DNA of 64,000 nt from NCBI GenBank assembly GCA_947503265.1, contig CANNDC010000011.1, positions 109,873 through 173,872 on the forward strand. The letters are read 5' to 3'. Positions within the stretch are counted from its first letter, which is position 1, and every line of letters starts with the position of its first letter. The position numbers and the translations under genes are program-made. Below are positions 45,291-53,644 of the stretch, piece after piece. The DNA is from an uncultured Alteromonadaceae bacterium. Lineage in GTDB: Bacteria; Pseudomonadota; Gammaproteobacteria; Enterobacterales; Alteromonadaceae. The notes under the pieces are model-generated. The model did no database searches. It was given only the letters and a program-made list of their open reading frames with translations, and was not told the origin of the DNA.

Positions 45291-45353
45291 CACTTACGCA
45301 GTTCTTCCAGGGCGATGGATTGCCCACCCCTTTGCTAACTATAAGAGTAAAAT

Positions 45354-46973
45354 ATGTTTATTGTTAAATACTATCTTTTTGGAGCCTGGCTCTCATTCGT
45401 CGGAGCGTACTTCAGTACAAGTTTATATTTTACCATTATTCTTTGTTGGATAGGGCTGTCTCTGGCCGCAGTTAGCACTGCCTATATTTTGCAAAAACCA
45501 AGTATTTTTCGTAAAAAAAGTGACGGTTCCATCCCGTTTTACATTAGGTGGGTTTTTATTCCTTTCCTGCTTGGCTGCCAACTTTACAATGCGTATTCGA
45601 GAAAGACCGACAAAGTTCCTCCGATTCAGAAAATTCAAGACAATTTGTATTTGGCATGTCGCTTATTTCCATCCGATATTGATTATCTTATGGAAGAAAA
45701 CGTCAAGGCAATATTAGACGTGACAGCTGAATTTGATGGCTTGGACTGGACAGCTCAACAAGACGATTTAGACTATCTCAACCTACCCGTGCTAGACCAT
45801 CAAAGCCCGAAACCTTCTGACTTGCTCAAAGCCGTCAATTGGATCGACAACCACCTTGATAACGACAAGGGTGTCGTTGTTCACTGTGCATTAGGAAGAG
45901 GTCGTTCAGTATTGGTGATGGCAGCTTATTTACTGAGTAAGAACCTTGCTACTGATGCTGTCGACGCCGTGGAAAAAATCCAGCATATTCGTGAAACAGC
46001 AGGATTAAATAGCCACCAATTGAAACAATTGCAAAAAATCCACCAAAGTGGATTGCTCTGTTCAGCGAAAAAACTCGCAATCATTGCCAATCCAGTCGCA
46101 GGCGGTGGAAAATGGCCAAAATACAAAGATGAAATAATTCAGCGTCTTACTCCACATTTTAATTTATCAATTTTTGAAACCACAGCGAAAATTGGTGCTA
46201 AAGAACTGACAAAACAAGCCATCAGCGAAGGAGCGCAGTGCATAGTGGGGTGTGGAGGCGACGGCACCGTGGCAGAAGTTGCAGGGGAAGTTGTCAATAC
46301 AGACATTTCGTTCGGTATCTTGCCTATGGGGACCGCGAATGCTCTTAGTCATGCACTTTATGGCGCATCCTCCAAAATCGTTCCTATCAGCTTAGCATGT
46401 GACATCATCATTAATGACAATGTTATGCAAATAGACACGGCTAGCTGTAACGATGAATTAATGCTGTTGCTAGCTGGAGTAGGTCTTGAGCAAGAAATGA
46501 TTGAGAAAGCAAATAGAGAAGAAAAGAACAAGGGCGGGCAAATGGCTTACCTCAAGTCTCTTTGGCGAGCGATGGAGAGAAATGATCATCAGCGTTTAGA
46601 TGTTAGGGTCAATGGTAAGGAACAGCTTCAACTCGACACAGCGAGTTTGGTTATTGCCAATGCAGCACCTTTTACTACTGTTCTTGCCCAGGGGGGCGGA
46701 GAACCTAATGTGAAAGATGGTGAACTTGATGTTACTTGGATAGAACAAAGTAGTTCCTTGTCTGATCAACTCGTCAACTTGGCTGGATTAACCTTGTCAG
46801 GTCTGACTGAAAAAGCAGAACGGGACAATATCGCCCACCTTAATGCGCGCGAGGTGGAAATTAAGTCTGATGGGCCGATAAAGTATGTAATCGATGGTGA
46901 GAATAGACAAAGCGATAAACTCGTCGTAAAAGTAATGCCTGCTTCCTTGAATATTTTTTCAGAAATTTACTGA
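45354..46973 (+). CDS. Fusion of dual-specificity phosphatase and diacylglycerol/lipid kinase
   Basis: 539 residues. Two to three N-terminal membrane helices (about 6-48 and 62-78). A dual-specificity phosphatase domain (about 90-235) has catalytic Cys178 in VVHCALGRGRSVLVMAAYLL (the HCx5RS loop) and the general acid region LDVTAEFD. A DAGK/YegS-type kinase domain (about 240-539) has IANPVAGGGKW, GCGGDGTVAEVAGE and GILPMGTANALSHAL. Both active sites look intact. The fusion implies linked removal and addition of phosphate at lipids or inositol-like head groups at the membrane; the substrate is unknown. Confidence 0.88.
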   Translation: MFIVKYYLFGAWLSFVGAYFSTSLYFTIILCWIGLSLAAVSTAYILQKPSIFRKKSDGSIPFYIRWVFIPFLLGCQLYNAYSRKTDKVPPIQKIQDNLYLACRLFPSDIDYLMEENVKAILDVTAEFDGLDWTAQQDDLDYLNLPVLDHQSPKPSDLLKAVNWIDNHLDNDKGVVVHCALGRGRSVLVMAAYLLSKNLATDAVDAVEKIQHIRETAGLNSHQLKQLQKIHQSGLLCSAKKLAIIANPVAGGGKWPKYKDEIIQRLTPHFNLSIFETTAKIGAKELTKQAISEGAQCIVGCGGDGTVAEVAGEVVNTDISFGILPMGTANALSHALYGASSKIVPISLACDIIINDNVMQIDTASCNDELMLLLAGVGLEQEMIEKANREEKNKGGQMAYLKSLWRAMERNDHQRLDVRVNGKEQLQLDTASLVIANAAPFTTVLAQGGGEPNVKDGELDVTWIEQSSSLSDQLVNLAGLTLSGLTEKAERDNIAHLNAREVEIKSDGPIKYVIDGENRQSDKLVVKVMPASLNIFSEIY

Positions 46974-47080
46974 TAGGAGGTAAATGTGGGTAGCTCACTT
47001 AATACTTATGTCGCATCTTTGATACTTACCTTTGAAATGGAGTTGTTTATATTAAGCCGACCTAATTGATGGAGACAACC

Positions 47081-47257
47081 ATGCAGATTCGTAAAGTGAG
47101 TGAACCATTTAAGCACCTGAGTGGCAATAAAGCTGTCAAAGTCACGATTGCAGATTTTGAAAACGAGTTTAAAGGCGGTAGTGCCAAGGTTACCCCAATA
47201 TCTGACGCAGCAAAGTATCAAGGCAATGATAAAGAAGCATCAAGCGCTAGACGCTAA
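47081..47257 (+). CDS. Small hypothetical protein (58 aa)
   Basis: Read from ATG 47081, which has GGAG six bases before it; the frame also contains an ATG at 47069 and a TTG at 47066. The product MQIRKVSEPFKHLSGNKAVK... is basic and hydrophilic with no membrane segment. I recognise no family. It lies between the phosphatase-kinase gene and the first palindromic repeat cluster. Coding is plausible from the good ribosome site but not proven. Confidence 0.45.
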   Translation: MQIRKVSEPFKHLSGNKAVKVTIADFENEFKGGSAKVTPISDAAKYQGNDKEASSARR

Positions 47258-47265
47258 AGGTTTAG

Positions 47266-47860
47266 CTTTGCTAGAAGATATATTGGTATTTTGGCATTAG
47301 CAAATAATGTTTGTTTGAGTTTGATAGGCCTATTGGGAGGTTACCGCCTCCGCGGTAAAGACGTTTTAGATGTTTTAAACATCCTACACGTCATCACCGC
47401 GTAGGCGGTGATCTCCAAAGCCCACCCCATGAGTGCAATAGTGTTCATGCGTCATCACCGCCGCCCTCCGTCATCACCGCGCAGGCGGTGATCTCCTAAA
47501 CCCACCTCATGAGCGCAATAGTGCGCTAGAAAAAACTCAAAGAATGGAACAAAGATAGGAAAAATAAACTTATCTATGAATTGAATCCTTGCTAGCGAGA
47601 TTTGTATTTTGGAATTAGCAAATAATGTTTGTATGAGTTTGATAGGCCTATTGGGAGGTTACCGCCTTCGCGGTAAAGACGTTTTAGATGTTTTGAACAA
47701 TGCCCTCGCGGTAAAAACACTTTAGCTGTTTTAAACGTTCTACACGTCATCACCATTTTCCGTCATCACGAACTTCCGTAATCACAGCTAACCATCACCG
47801 TCGCCCTCCGTCATCACCGCGCAGGCGGTGATCTCCAAAGCCCATCCAATGAGTGCAATA
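47266..47860 (+). repeat. palindromic mosaic repeat cluster 1 (two 318-bp-spaced units)
   Basis: Two direct units, offset by 318 bp, share attagcaaataatgtttg, then a spacer and a palindrome. Forward palindromes: 47336-47363 and 47654-47681 (GGAG, then ttaccgcc...gcggtaa, then agacg). Inverted palindromes: 47389-47416, 47469-47496 and 47809-47836 (cgtca, then tcaccgc...gcggtga, then tctcc). Each unit ends with a tail like cccaccccatgagtgcaatag. Only stem pairs differ (t-a against c-g), a compensatory change. Half-sites (gcggtaaa) recur between. No ORF of note. Similar to REP/BIME elements; the nature is inferred. Confidence 0.8.
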
Positions 47861-47892
47861 GTGACGTGTCAAGTTGTGGTTATACACTTGAT

Positions 47893-50550
47893 CTATAAGT
47901 GGCGTTTTATTTTGTCAAACAGTTCTTCTAATTTGAGTGGTTTAGTTATGTAATCACTCATGCCAGCATCTAAGCATCTATCTCTGTCTTCTCGCATCGC
48001 GCTTGCCGTCATGCCAATAATAGGAATGGGTTGCAGCCCCCTTTCTTGAAGACCTTCGCGGATTAGTCGCGTGGCAGATACGCCATCCAGAATTGGCATC
48101 TGAACATCCATCAAAATTACATTAAAGGTCTGTGTAAGTGCTATTTCTACTGCTTCTTCGCCGTTATTTGCAATAGAAACATGGAACCCTTTTGATTGGA
48201 GGTAATGTAGAATTGCCACCAAATTACCTTGATAATCCTCTGCTAGCAAAATATGTACATTGTTTAAAGGAGATTCAGATTCTTGACCCTTACTGTTCTT
48301 TTTCGACAATTTCTTCTGTTGTTGCAATATCGGAAGATTAACTGCAATGGTAAACTTTGTCCCCATCCCTTTTTTACTGGTTACAGACATTTTCCCACCC
48401 ATTATTTCGATTAGCGATTTGCTTATTGTCAGGCCCAGACCACTGCCACCATATTGATTAGAAATTGAATTATCTGCCTGAGTAAATTTATCAAATATCA
48501 CATCAATTTTATCGTCATCAATACCCATCCCCGTATCGGACACATCAATGGTAACAATGGCTTTTTCGGGGTTATTTGGTTGAACAGAGACGACACAAAA
48601 AACGTTAATAAAACCACGCAAAGTGAACTTGATCGCATTGCCAACCAAATTAAATAGAACTTGGCGCAATTTGCCCATGTCGCCCTCTAAAACAAGCTCT
48701 TTTCCAGATCCATAGTTAATATTGAATGAAAGACCTTTTCTATTTGCGTCAATTGCCATCACGCTTCTGACTTCTTCAATTAGCTCCTCACAACTGAACG
48801 CGCCATTATCAAGTTCGACTGCACCTGCCTCTATCCTATTTAAATCGAGCAAATCATTTACCAAAGACATCAAAGAACGTGAACTCACCTTTAGAGAATC
48901 AATAAGCTTTCTTGTATCTGATGAAAAACCACTCTCGTCTCCAAGTATTTGCGCAATCGAACTAATTGCAGACAGTGGCGTCCGTAACTCATGTGACATA
49001 TGCGACAAAAAATCTGTTTTGGCGAGATTCTTCGCCTCTGTTTTACGCTTTTCCAATTCTTGAATCACTGCCACTATGTACTCAGCAGCCCCCAGACAAC
49101 TGGGCTCCCAAGGTTCAGATTTGTGTTTTACTTCCGACTTCCAAACTGCAAATGAATGCCGAGGGGTTAGCCGTCCTTTTTTATCTATCTCTGCGTTTTT
49201 ATCCGGATTTCCTGCCCAATTTACCTTAGTGACTTGTGGATCTCGGAACCAGCACACAAAGTTATCCAGCTTAAAACCAATAGGTGCAATTAGCGCCCCG
49301 CCACGATAATCAATATGAATATTTTGTTTTATCAATGTGCTGCATATGTCAACAGTCGCAACTACTTTGCGATTCTGTCTTTGGCTATACCAGAAATAAA
49401 TGCGTTGCAAATCTGAACTGTCAGGCACATTTCCTAAGGTCTGAATGTCGCTTCCGTTAAATAAGGCCAACCCGTCAGCCCTTAATAAACTCATTGAGGA
49501 CTCTTCGGCCCCAACAAGCAATTTATCATGTTGCTCACCAGCACTGGATGAAAGCAAACTGTCAGCGACCGCATGCAACTCTTGTTCTTCGCGATGAGCA
49601 ATTTCTTTGTGCAAGGCTAAGTGTCGCGATGAAAACACATGGGACATAATTTCGCAGAGTGTTCTTATTTTATAGCTGACAAAATTTGCTTTACTGTGAT
49701 GACAAACGACCAAGCCCCACAATTCATCGTCCTTGAGAATGGAAATTGACATTGAGGCACCGATACCCATATTTTGTAAATATTGAAGATGAATAGGTGA
49801 CACGCTGCGTAACACTGAGTAACTCATGTCAAACGTCGACTCTTTTACAGACTCGTGAGAAACAACAGGGATTGCTGTGTAACGGCTATCGACAATTTGC
49901 CTAAGTAAATTTCGCTTATATAGCTCTCTAGCTTGAGAAGGTATATCCGAGGCGGGAAAGTTCAGCCCGATATAGCTATCAACATGCTCAACCTTATCTT
50001 CAGCAATAACTCTTCCGTTCCAGTCTTCATCAAATTGATATATTTTTACTCGCTCAAACCCGGTGACTTTGCGAGTATATTTAGCCAAGGATTCATACAA
50101 GGATTGAAAATCTTTGCAATCCAACATCTTTGCACAGAAATTTTCAAGGTCGTATAAAACGTGCTTTTCAGATGCTTTACTTTCTTCTGATTTTGGCTCT
50201 AGTTCTATCACCAGTTCATTGCCGGCAAAATGAGCCACAGCATCAAACTTTTGCTCGCGCACTATCAGTTCAATTGCTGAGCTCGCATTTGCGGCACAAT
50301 TGCCCGCAGAAGCTGAGAGATTTCGAATAAACTGGCTCTCAAAAAGAGTATTGCCAGGCTCGCCTAGTAGCTCATCGACCGAAACGATAAAGAGAGTTGA
50401 AATATTACAGCTTAACCGTGTGATTTTACCGCTCTCTTTATTCAGAGCAATCAGATAACCGTGCGGTTGTATTGAGTAAGGAACGTGTATTGGCTCTTTG
50501 GCACAATCGATTAGCTTGCTCTCTATTTCGTTTGGGTCTGCGTTTGACAT
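47893..50550 (-). CDS. bphP: Bacteriophytochrome hybrid histidine kinase (BphP)
   Basis: 885 residues. PAS-GAF-PHY photosensory core, histidine kinase, then a C-terminal receiver. Cys16 in LIDCAKEPIHVPYSIQPHGY is the predicted biliverdin-linking residue. The GAF domain has the PASDIPSQARELY motif; PHY carries RHSFAVWKSEV of the tongue. HisKA has the H-box LSHMSHELRTPL at about His520, followed by N, G1, F and G2 boxes (FSLRG-like here FTLRGFIN; DTGMGIDDDK; GGSGLGLTISKSL). The receiver has the Asp in NVILMDVQMPILDG. It follows bphO with the ATG overlapping that gene's stop by one base. The covalently bound bilin should give red/far-red photochromicity. Confidence 0.93.
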   Translation of the reverse strand: MSNADPNEIESKLIDCAKEPIHVPYSIQPHGYLIALNKESGKITRLSCNISTLFIVSVDELLGEPGNTLFESQFIRNLSASAGNCAANASSAIELIVREQKFDAVAHFAGNELVIELEPKSEESKASEKHVLYDLENFCAKMLDCKDFQSLYESLAKYTRKVTGFERVKIYQFDEDWNGRVIAEDKVEHVDSYIGLNFPASDIPSQARELYKRNLLRQIVDSRYTAIPVVSHESVKESTFDMSYSVLRSVSPIHLQYLQNMGIGASMSISILKDDELWGLVVCHHSKANFVSYKIRTLCEIMSHVFSSRHLALHKEIAHREEQELHAVADSLLSSSAGEQHDKLLVGAEESSMSLLRADGLALFNGSDIQTLGNVPDSSDLQRIYFWYSQRQNRKVVATVDICSTLIKQNIHIDYRGGALIAPIGFKLDNFVCWFRDPQVTKVNWAGNPDKNAEIDKKGRLTPRHSFAVWKSEVKHKSEPWEPSCLGAAEYIVAVIQELEKRKTEAKNLAKTDFLSHMSHELRTPLSAISSIAQILGDESGFSSDTRKLIDSLKVSSRSLMSLVNDLLDLNRIEAGAVELDNGAFSCEELIEEVRSVMAIDANRKGLSFNINYGSGKELVLEGDMGKLRQVLFNLVGNAIKFTLRGFINVFCVVSVQPNNPEKAIVTIDVSDTGMGIDDDKIDVIFDKFTQADNSISNQYGGSGLGLTISKSLIEIMGGKMSVTSKKGMGTKFTIAVNLPILQQQKKLSKKNSKGQESESPLNNVHILLAEDYQGNLVAILHYLQSKGFHVSIANNGEEAVEIALTQTFNVILMDVQMPILDGVSATRLIREGLQERGLQPIPIIGMTASAMREDRDRCLDAGMSDYITKPLKLEELFDKIKRHL

Positions 50551-51137
50551 TACACCACCTCGCCATATTGAAATTCAGTGGCATATTGATACATAAGATT
50601 AAAACAATACTTAGCAGATAAAATAGCCGTTTTAATATCAATTGAATCGTCATTATGTTGAATGAATTTCAGTAGGCGCGGCCAAACCCGGTTTCGATTG
50701 CAGGCACTTTTCGTCAAAAAATTGAGGGCATTGCTATCAATTTTTTTTGCTTTGGTTATTTTTGACAATAGAACGAGTGAGCCCGTCATAGAGCCATATT
50801 TGACGTATTCAAACCCAACATAGCTGCTGAAGTCTTTGGGCAACTCTGAAAAGTGAAGTGGATTCTGGATCAATACGTTGTCAAAACAATCAATGTCTTT
50901 TTCGATCCAAGCGGTGAAATTCAATTCATCTTTGAAAGGAATAAAACTGTGTTCAGCAAAGTGAGTCTCTAAATCGTGATAAAAACGATGATTGATACAA
51001 AGGAAATCCAAATAATCTTGACTATCAAAGTTACCGCTAGAAATTTTTTCCAGAATAGGAATATGGTGAAGCTGATGATGGATCTCTTCTGTACTCTCTT
51101 TCAGAATCGTATGCACATCAGCAAAGTGGTGAATCAT
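50550..51137 (-). CDS. bphO: Haem oxygenase BphO
   Basis: 195 residues. It converts haem to biliverdin IX, the chromophore of the downstream phytochrome. A start-proximal LKESTEEIHHQLHHIPILEK holds the proximal His candidate; YGSMTGSLVLLSKI corresponds to the distal-helix glycine-rich kink. ATG start with GGAG upstream. Its stop overlaps the bphP ATG, so chromophore supply and apoprotein are coupled. The sequence is divergent from HmuO-type enzymes and HugZ; naming rests on the bphP linkage and the pattern. Confidence 0.85.
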   Translation of the reverse strand: MIHHFADVHTILKESTEEIHHQLHHIPILEKISSGNFDSQDYLDFLCINHRFYHDLETHFAEHSFIPFKDELNFTAWIEKDIDCFDNVLIQNPLHFSELPKDFSSYVGFEYVKYGSMTGSLVLLSKITKAKKIDSNALNFLTKSACNRNRVWPRLLKFIQHNDDSIDIKTAILSAKYCFNLMYQYATEFQYGEVV

Positions 51138-51183
51138 TAAATATTACTCCAAATGTCGTTATATCTGCGATAGCAGGGTAGCT

Positions 51184-51199
51184 GGGCATGCTACTTGCA
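51184..51199 (+). promoter_or_regulatory. sigma-54 promoter candidate before regulator A
   Basis: GGGCAT-GCTAC-TTGCA, GG and GC 10 bp apart, with the TTGCA half exactly consensus and only the first base (-26) off. It lies 207 bp upstream of ATG 51406 on the same strand, between divergent bphO and the regulator, so the leader would be long. Confidence 0.55.
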
Positions 51200-51405
51200 G
51201 ATTGTATGGTTGCGTATTAGTTCAACCACATGACATCGGGATAACATTTGATTTCATACTAACATAAAAAACAAATAATAAAAGCTCACAATTCATTCAT
51301 AACTATATGATTAAAAAGACTTTATCTTTATTTTTAATGAGGAGTTTGGCTGAATAAAATTTGAGACTGTTTACACATTTGTGTTGATTTAGGCTGTAAG
51401 ACAAA

Positions 51406-52770
51406 ATGCAAAAAAATGTTCTATTGGTTGATGACAACCATGAGTTTGTGGATAGCACCCAAAGTATCTTGGAATTGATCCACTATTCTGTTGATGTTGC
51501 TCACAATGTTCAAGATGCCAAGGTATTGTTGAAAAAAAATAATTATTCACACCTATTACTGGATTTAATGCTTCCTGATGGAAGTGGATTAAATATTATC
51601 GAGGATCTATCAGAGAAAGACCTGCTGAAACTCTCGATTACAATTATCACGGGTCACCCTGTTGTAAAGACCGCAGTGAAGTCTATGTTCGGCCCAAACG
51701 TTAACTATCTTGTTAAGCCTATTACCTTCAAAGACTTGAAAGCCAGCCTTGAAGCCAAACAGTATCAAACAGAGGAACTGCAAGTTCACAATGATAGTAA
51801 AGATACTCATCTAGCATTATCGACCAACTTTGATCTAGACAATGTGATTATTGGAAAATCTGCGGTTATAGAAGAACTTAAAAGAGACATAAAGTTAGTT
51901 GCCAATACTGATGTGAACGTATTGCTCACCGGAGAAAGTGGTGTAGGGAAAGAAGTATTTGCTAATGCAATCCATCATTTGTCTTCTATTACAGGCCCTT
52001 TCATCGCTACCAACTGCGGTGCTCTAAACAATGAGTTGATTAATAGTGAATTATTTGGACACGAAAAAGGCGCTTTTACCGGGGCGGTAAGCAGAAAAAT
52101 AGGCGTCTTTGAACAAGCTGACTCAGGTACCTTATTCTTGGATGAAGTCACGGAAATGCCATTGGATTTGCAACCGAATTTATTACGAGCATTGGAAACC
52201 AATACGATAGTAAGGGTTGGTGGAATTGAAAGTATTCCAGCTCGATGCCGAGTAATTTCAGCATCAAATCGCACTGACTCTGAAATTGCCAAAAAGCGTG
52301 TACTTAGAGAAGACTTATATTTTCGTTTAGCTGTGTACCCTATCCATATTCCTCCCCTTCGACACCGGGTTGAAGATATTCCACTGTTGTCTAATCATTT
52401 CTTAACCTTGTTAAACGAAAAACATGGGACCGACATCCAACTAGACGAAGAAGGGCTGGATATTCTATTGGAATACACCTGGCCCGGGAACGTTCGAGAG
52501 TTAAAACACGCTATCCAGCGCGCTTACATTCGAACGGAAGCAGGCTCCAAAATTCTTCAAGTTCCGAAGAAAATTAGCTCTCCCTTCCATTTAGTCGATG
52601 AAGACAGCACTCCAGACGGGTTACAACCTGGTAGACGATTAGATGAAGTAGAAAAAGAACTCATTCTTATGACACTAGAACGTTTCAATGGGGATAAGGC
52701 TAAAACCGCTAAGGTGCTGGGGGTGAGCACAAAAACCATATATAACCGACTCGAAGTATACGGAGTTTAG
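51406..52770 (+). CDS. NtrC-type sigma-54 response regulator A
   Basis: 454 residues. Receiver (1-115) with phospho-acceptor Asp53 (HLLLDLMLPDGSG) and TGHPVVKTAV. AAA+ domain (about 145-385): Walker A GESGVGKE (175-182), the sigma-54-contacting GAFTGA loop (221-226), and Walker B GTLFLDEV. A C-terminal Fis-like HTH (KAKTAKVLGVSTKTIYNRLE) ends it. Start ATG 51406. It is a paralogue of the regulator at 57883-59220 and, like it, is followed on the same strand by a tiny H-box protein. Ribosome site GGAG of that next gene lies inside this gene's last codons. Confidence 0.93.
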   Translation: MQKNVLLVDDNHEFVDSTQSILELIHYSVDVAHNVQDAKVLLKKNNYSHLLLDLMLPDGSGLNIIEDLSEKDLLKLSITIITGHPVVKTAVKSMFGPNVNYLVKPITFKDLKASLEAKQYQTEELQVHNDSKDTHLALSTNFDLDNVIIGKSAVIEELKRDIKLVANTDVNVLLTGESGVGKEVFANAIHHLSSITGPFIATNCGALNNELINSELFGHEKGAFTGAVSRKIGVFEQADSGTLFLDEVTEMPLDLQPNLLRALETNTIVRVGGIESIPARCRVISASNRTDSEIAKKRVLREDLYFRLAVYPIHIPPLRHRVEDIPLLSNHFLTLLNEKHGTDIQLDEEGLDILLEYTWPGNVRELKHAIQRAYIRTEAGSKILQVPKKISSPFHLVDEDSTPDGLQPGRRLDEVEKELILMTLERFNGDKAKTAKVLGVSTKTIYNRLEVYGV

Positions 52771-52772
52771 AT

Positions 52773-52964
52773 TTGAGCGATAAAATTACTCACCAACTAT
52801 TACACGATATTCGCAATCCATTAAACGCGATTTCTATGAATGCTGAACTCGGCAAAATGTTGTTAGAAAAAGAACAAGTTGAAGTAGAAACAATTATTAA
52901 ATTGTTTCAGACAATATACGAGCAATGTAAAAACTGTTCCGATGCATTGCAAAAATTTGAATAG
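52773..52964 (+). CDS. Mini H-box protein A (stand-alone kinase dimerisation helix with CxxC)
   Basis: 63 residues. HQLLHDIRNPLNAISMNAEL is a kinase H-box (HisKA) with candidate phospho-accepting His11; a helical run follows and the tail is YEQCKNCSDALQKFE with a CxxC. There is no ATP-binding domain and no room for one. The start is TTG with GGAG seven bases upstream inside the regulator's last codons, so the two are translationally coupled. A paralogue (57649-57867) is coupled to the second NtrC-type regulator. Roles as phosphotransfer intermediate, kinase decoy or redox-sensitive partner are possible; none is known to me. Confidence 0.8.
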   Translation: MSDKITHQLLHDIRNPLNAISMNAELGKMLLEKEQVEVETIIKLFQTIYEQCKNCSDALQKFE

Positions 52965-53149
52965 ACTTCGGCTCAGCGGGTGAATTTTTCTAACATCTGT
53001 GAAATTTTTACTCTCTATTGCTATTGATTATTCGAACGCTTTCCTTGTCGTTCAAAACCATCCTTTAAAGTGAGTGCACACTTACAATATAGATCTCTAT
53101 ATCCGGATAGAAATTAAAGTTTCCAAAACAATTTCAACATATGGAAATT

Positions 53150-53165
53150 TGGTATTCTTTGTGCA
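53150..53165 (+). promoter_or_regulatory. sigma-54 promoter candidate of the small exported protein
   Basis: TGGTAT-TCTTT-GTGCA, GG and GC 10 bp apart, with -24 TGG and -12 TGC preserved. It lies 47 bp upstream of ATG 53212. Confidence 0.55.
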
Positions 53166-53211
53166 ACTGAATTGGTAGTAAAAATAATTCATTGTTCACA
53201 AGGAGCGTTTT

Positions 53212-53559
53212 ATGAAAACACTATTTGCCTTAATTACTGCCGTTAGTTTATGTTCCGCATCCGTCCTAGTTTACGGCCAATCTGTTTATCACGTTAAGGA
53301 CGTTTCTGCCAACGATAGTATTCAGGAATTGGAGAACATGTTGGTCGATGTCTACAAAAGTAGACCAAGCCAATCTTTTAAGAGAAATGAAGTGTTACGC
53401 ATCAATCGCGCTGTCCACTACCTTAATCAAGCGAAAAGACATGTTAATTTCAATTGGGATAAACAAGCGATAAGAGACATTCAGCGTGGCAAAAAACTAG
53501 TCAATCTTTACAAAGAACATTTAGTGAGCGGTACAAGTTCCAATTCTGCTGATGAGTAA
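53212..53559 (+). CDS. Small exported helical protein, unknown function
   Basis: 115 residues with a clear signal peptide (MKTLFALITAVSLCSASVLVYG). The mature part is helical and basic (YHVKDVSANDSIQELENMLVD, QSFKRNEVLRINRAVHYLNQAKR). AAGGAG lies before the ATG and a sigma-54 promoter candidate at 53150. It sits between regulator A with its mini H-box protein and the convergent hybrid kinase. No family recognised; it may be an envelope effector or signal of the same system. Confidence 0.8.
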   Translation: MKTLFALITAVSLCSASVLVYGQSVYHVKDVSANDSIQELENMLVDVYKSRPSQSFKRNEVLRINRAVHYLNQAKRHVNFNWDKQAIRDIQRGKKLVNLYKEHLVSGTSSNSADE

Positions 53560-53644
53560 AATGCAATCGAGTAAAATCCAATCGAATGACATTCAGCGAG
53601 GGAAAATGCAGTAGGGCAAAAGGCAAAGGCCTAAAAGCAGAGAA

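Noticed and set aside
47450..47470. Possible extra inverted palindrome between two repeats of cluster 1
   Set aside because: Only about half of the unit is present (tcaccgccgccctcc); treated as a truncated copy and not listed separately.
47266..47860. CRISPR array reading of the repeated palindromes
   Set aside because: Repeats are irregularly spaced, occur in both orientations, differ in sequence, and share the linkers as well; no cas gene is nearby.
53041..53150. Sigma-54 activator sites resembling the 14-bp array upstream of 53212
   Set aside because: Only loose matches (gaaatt, ctgtgaaa) were seen, without the 21-bp spacing.
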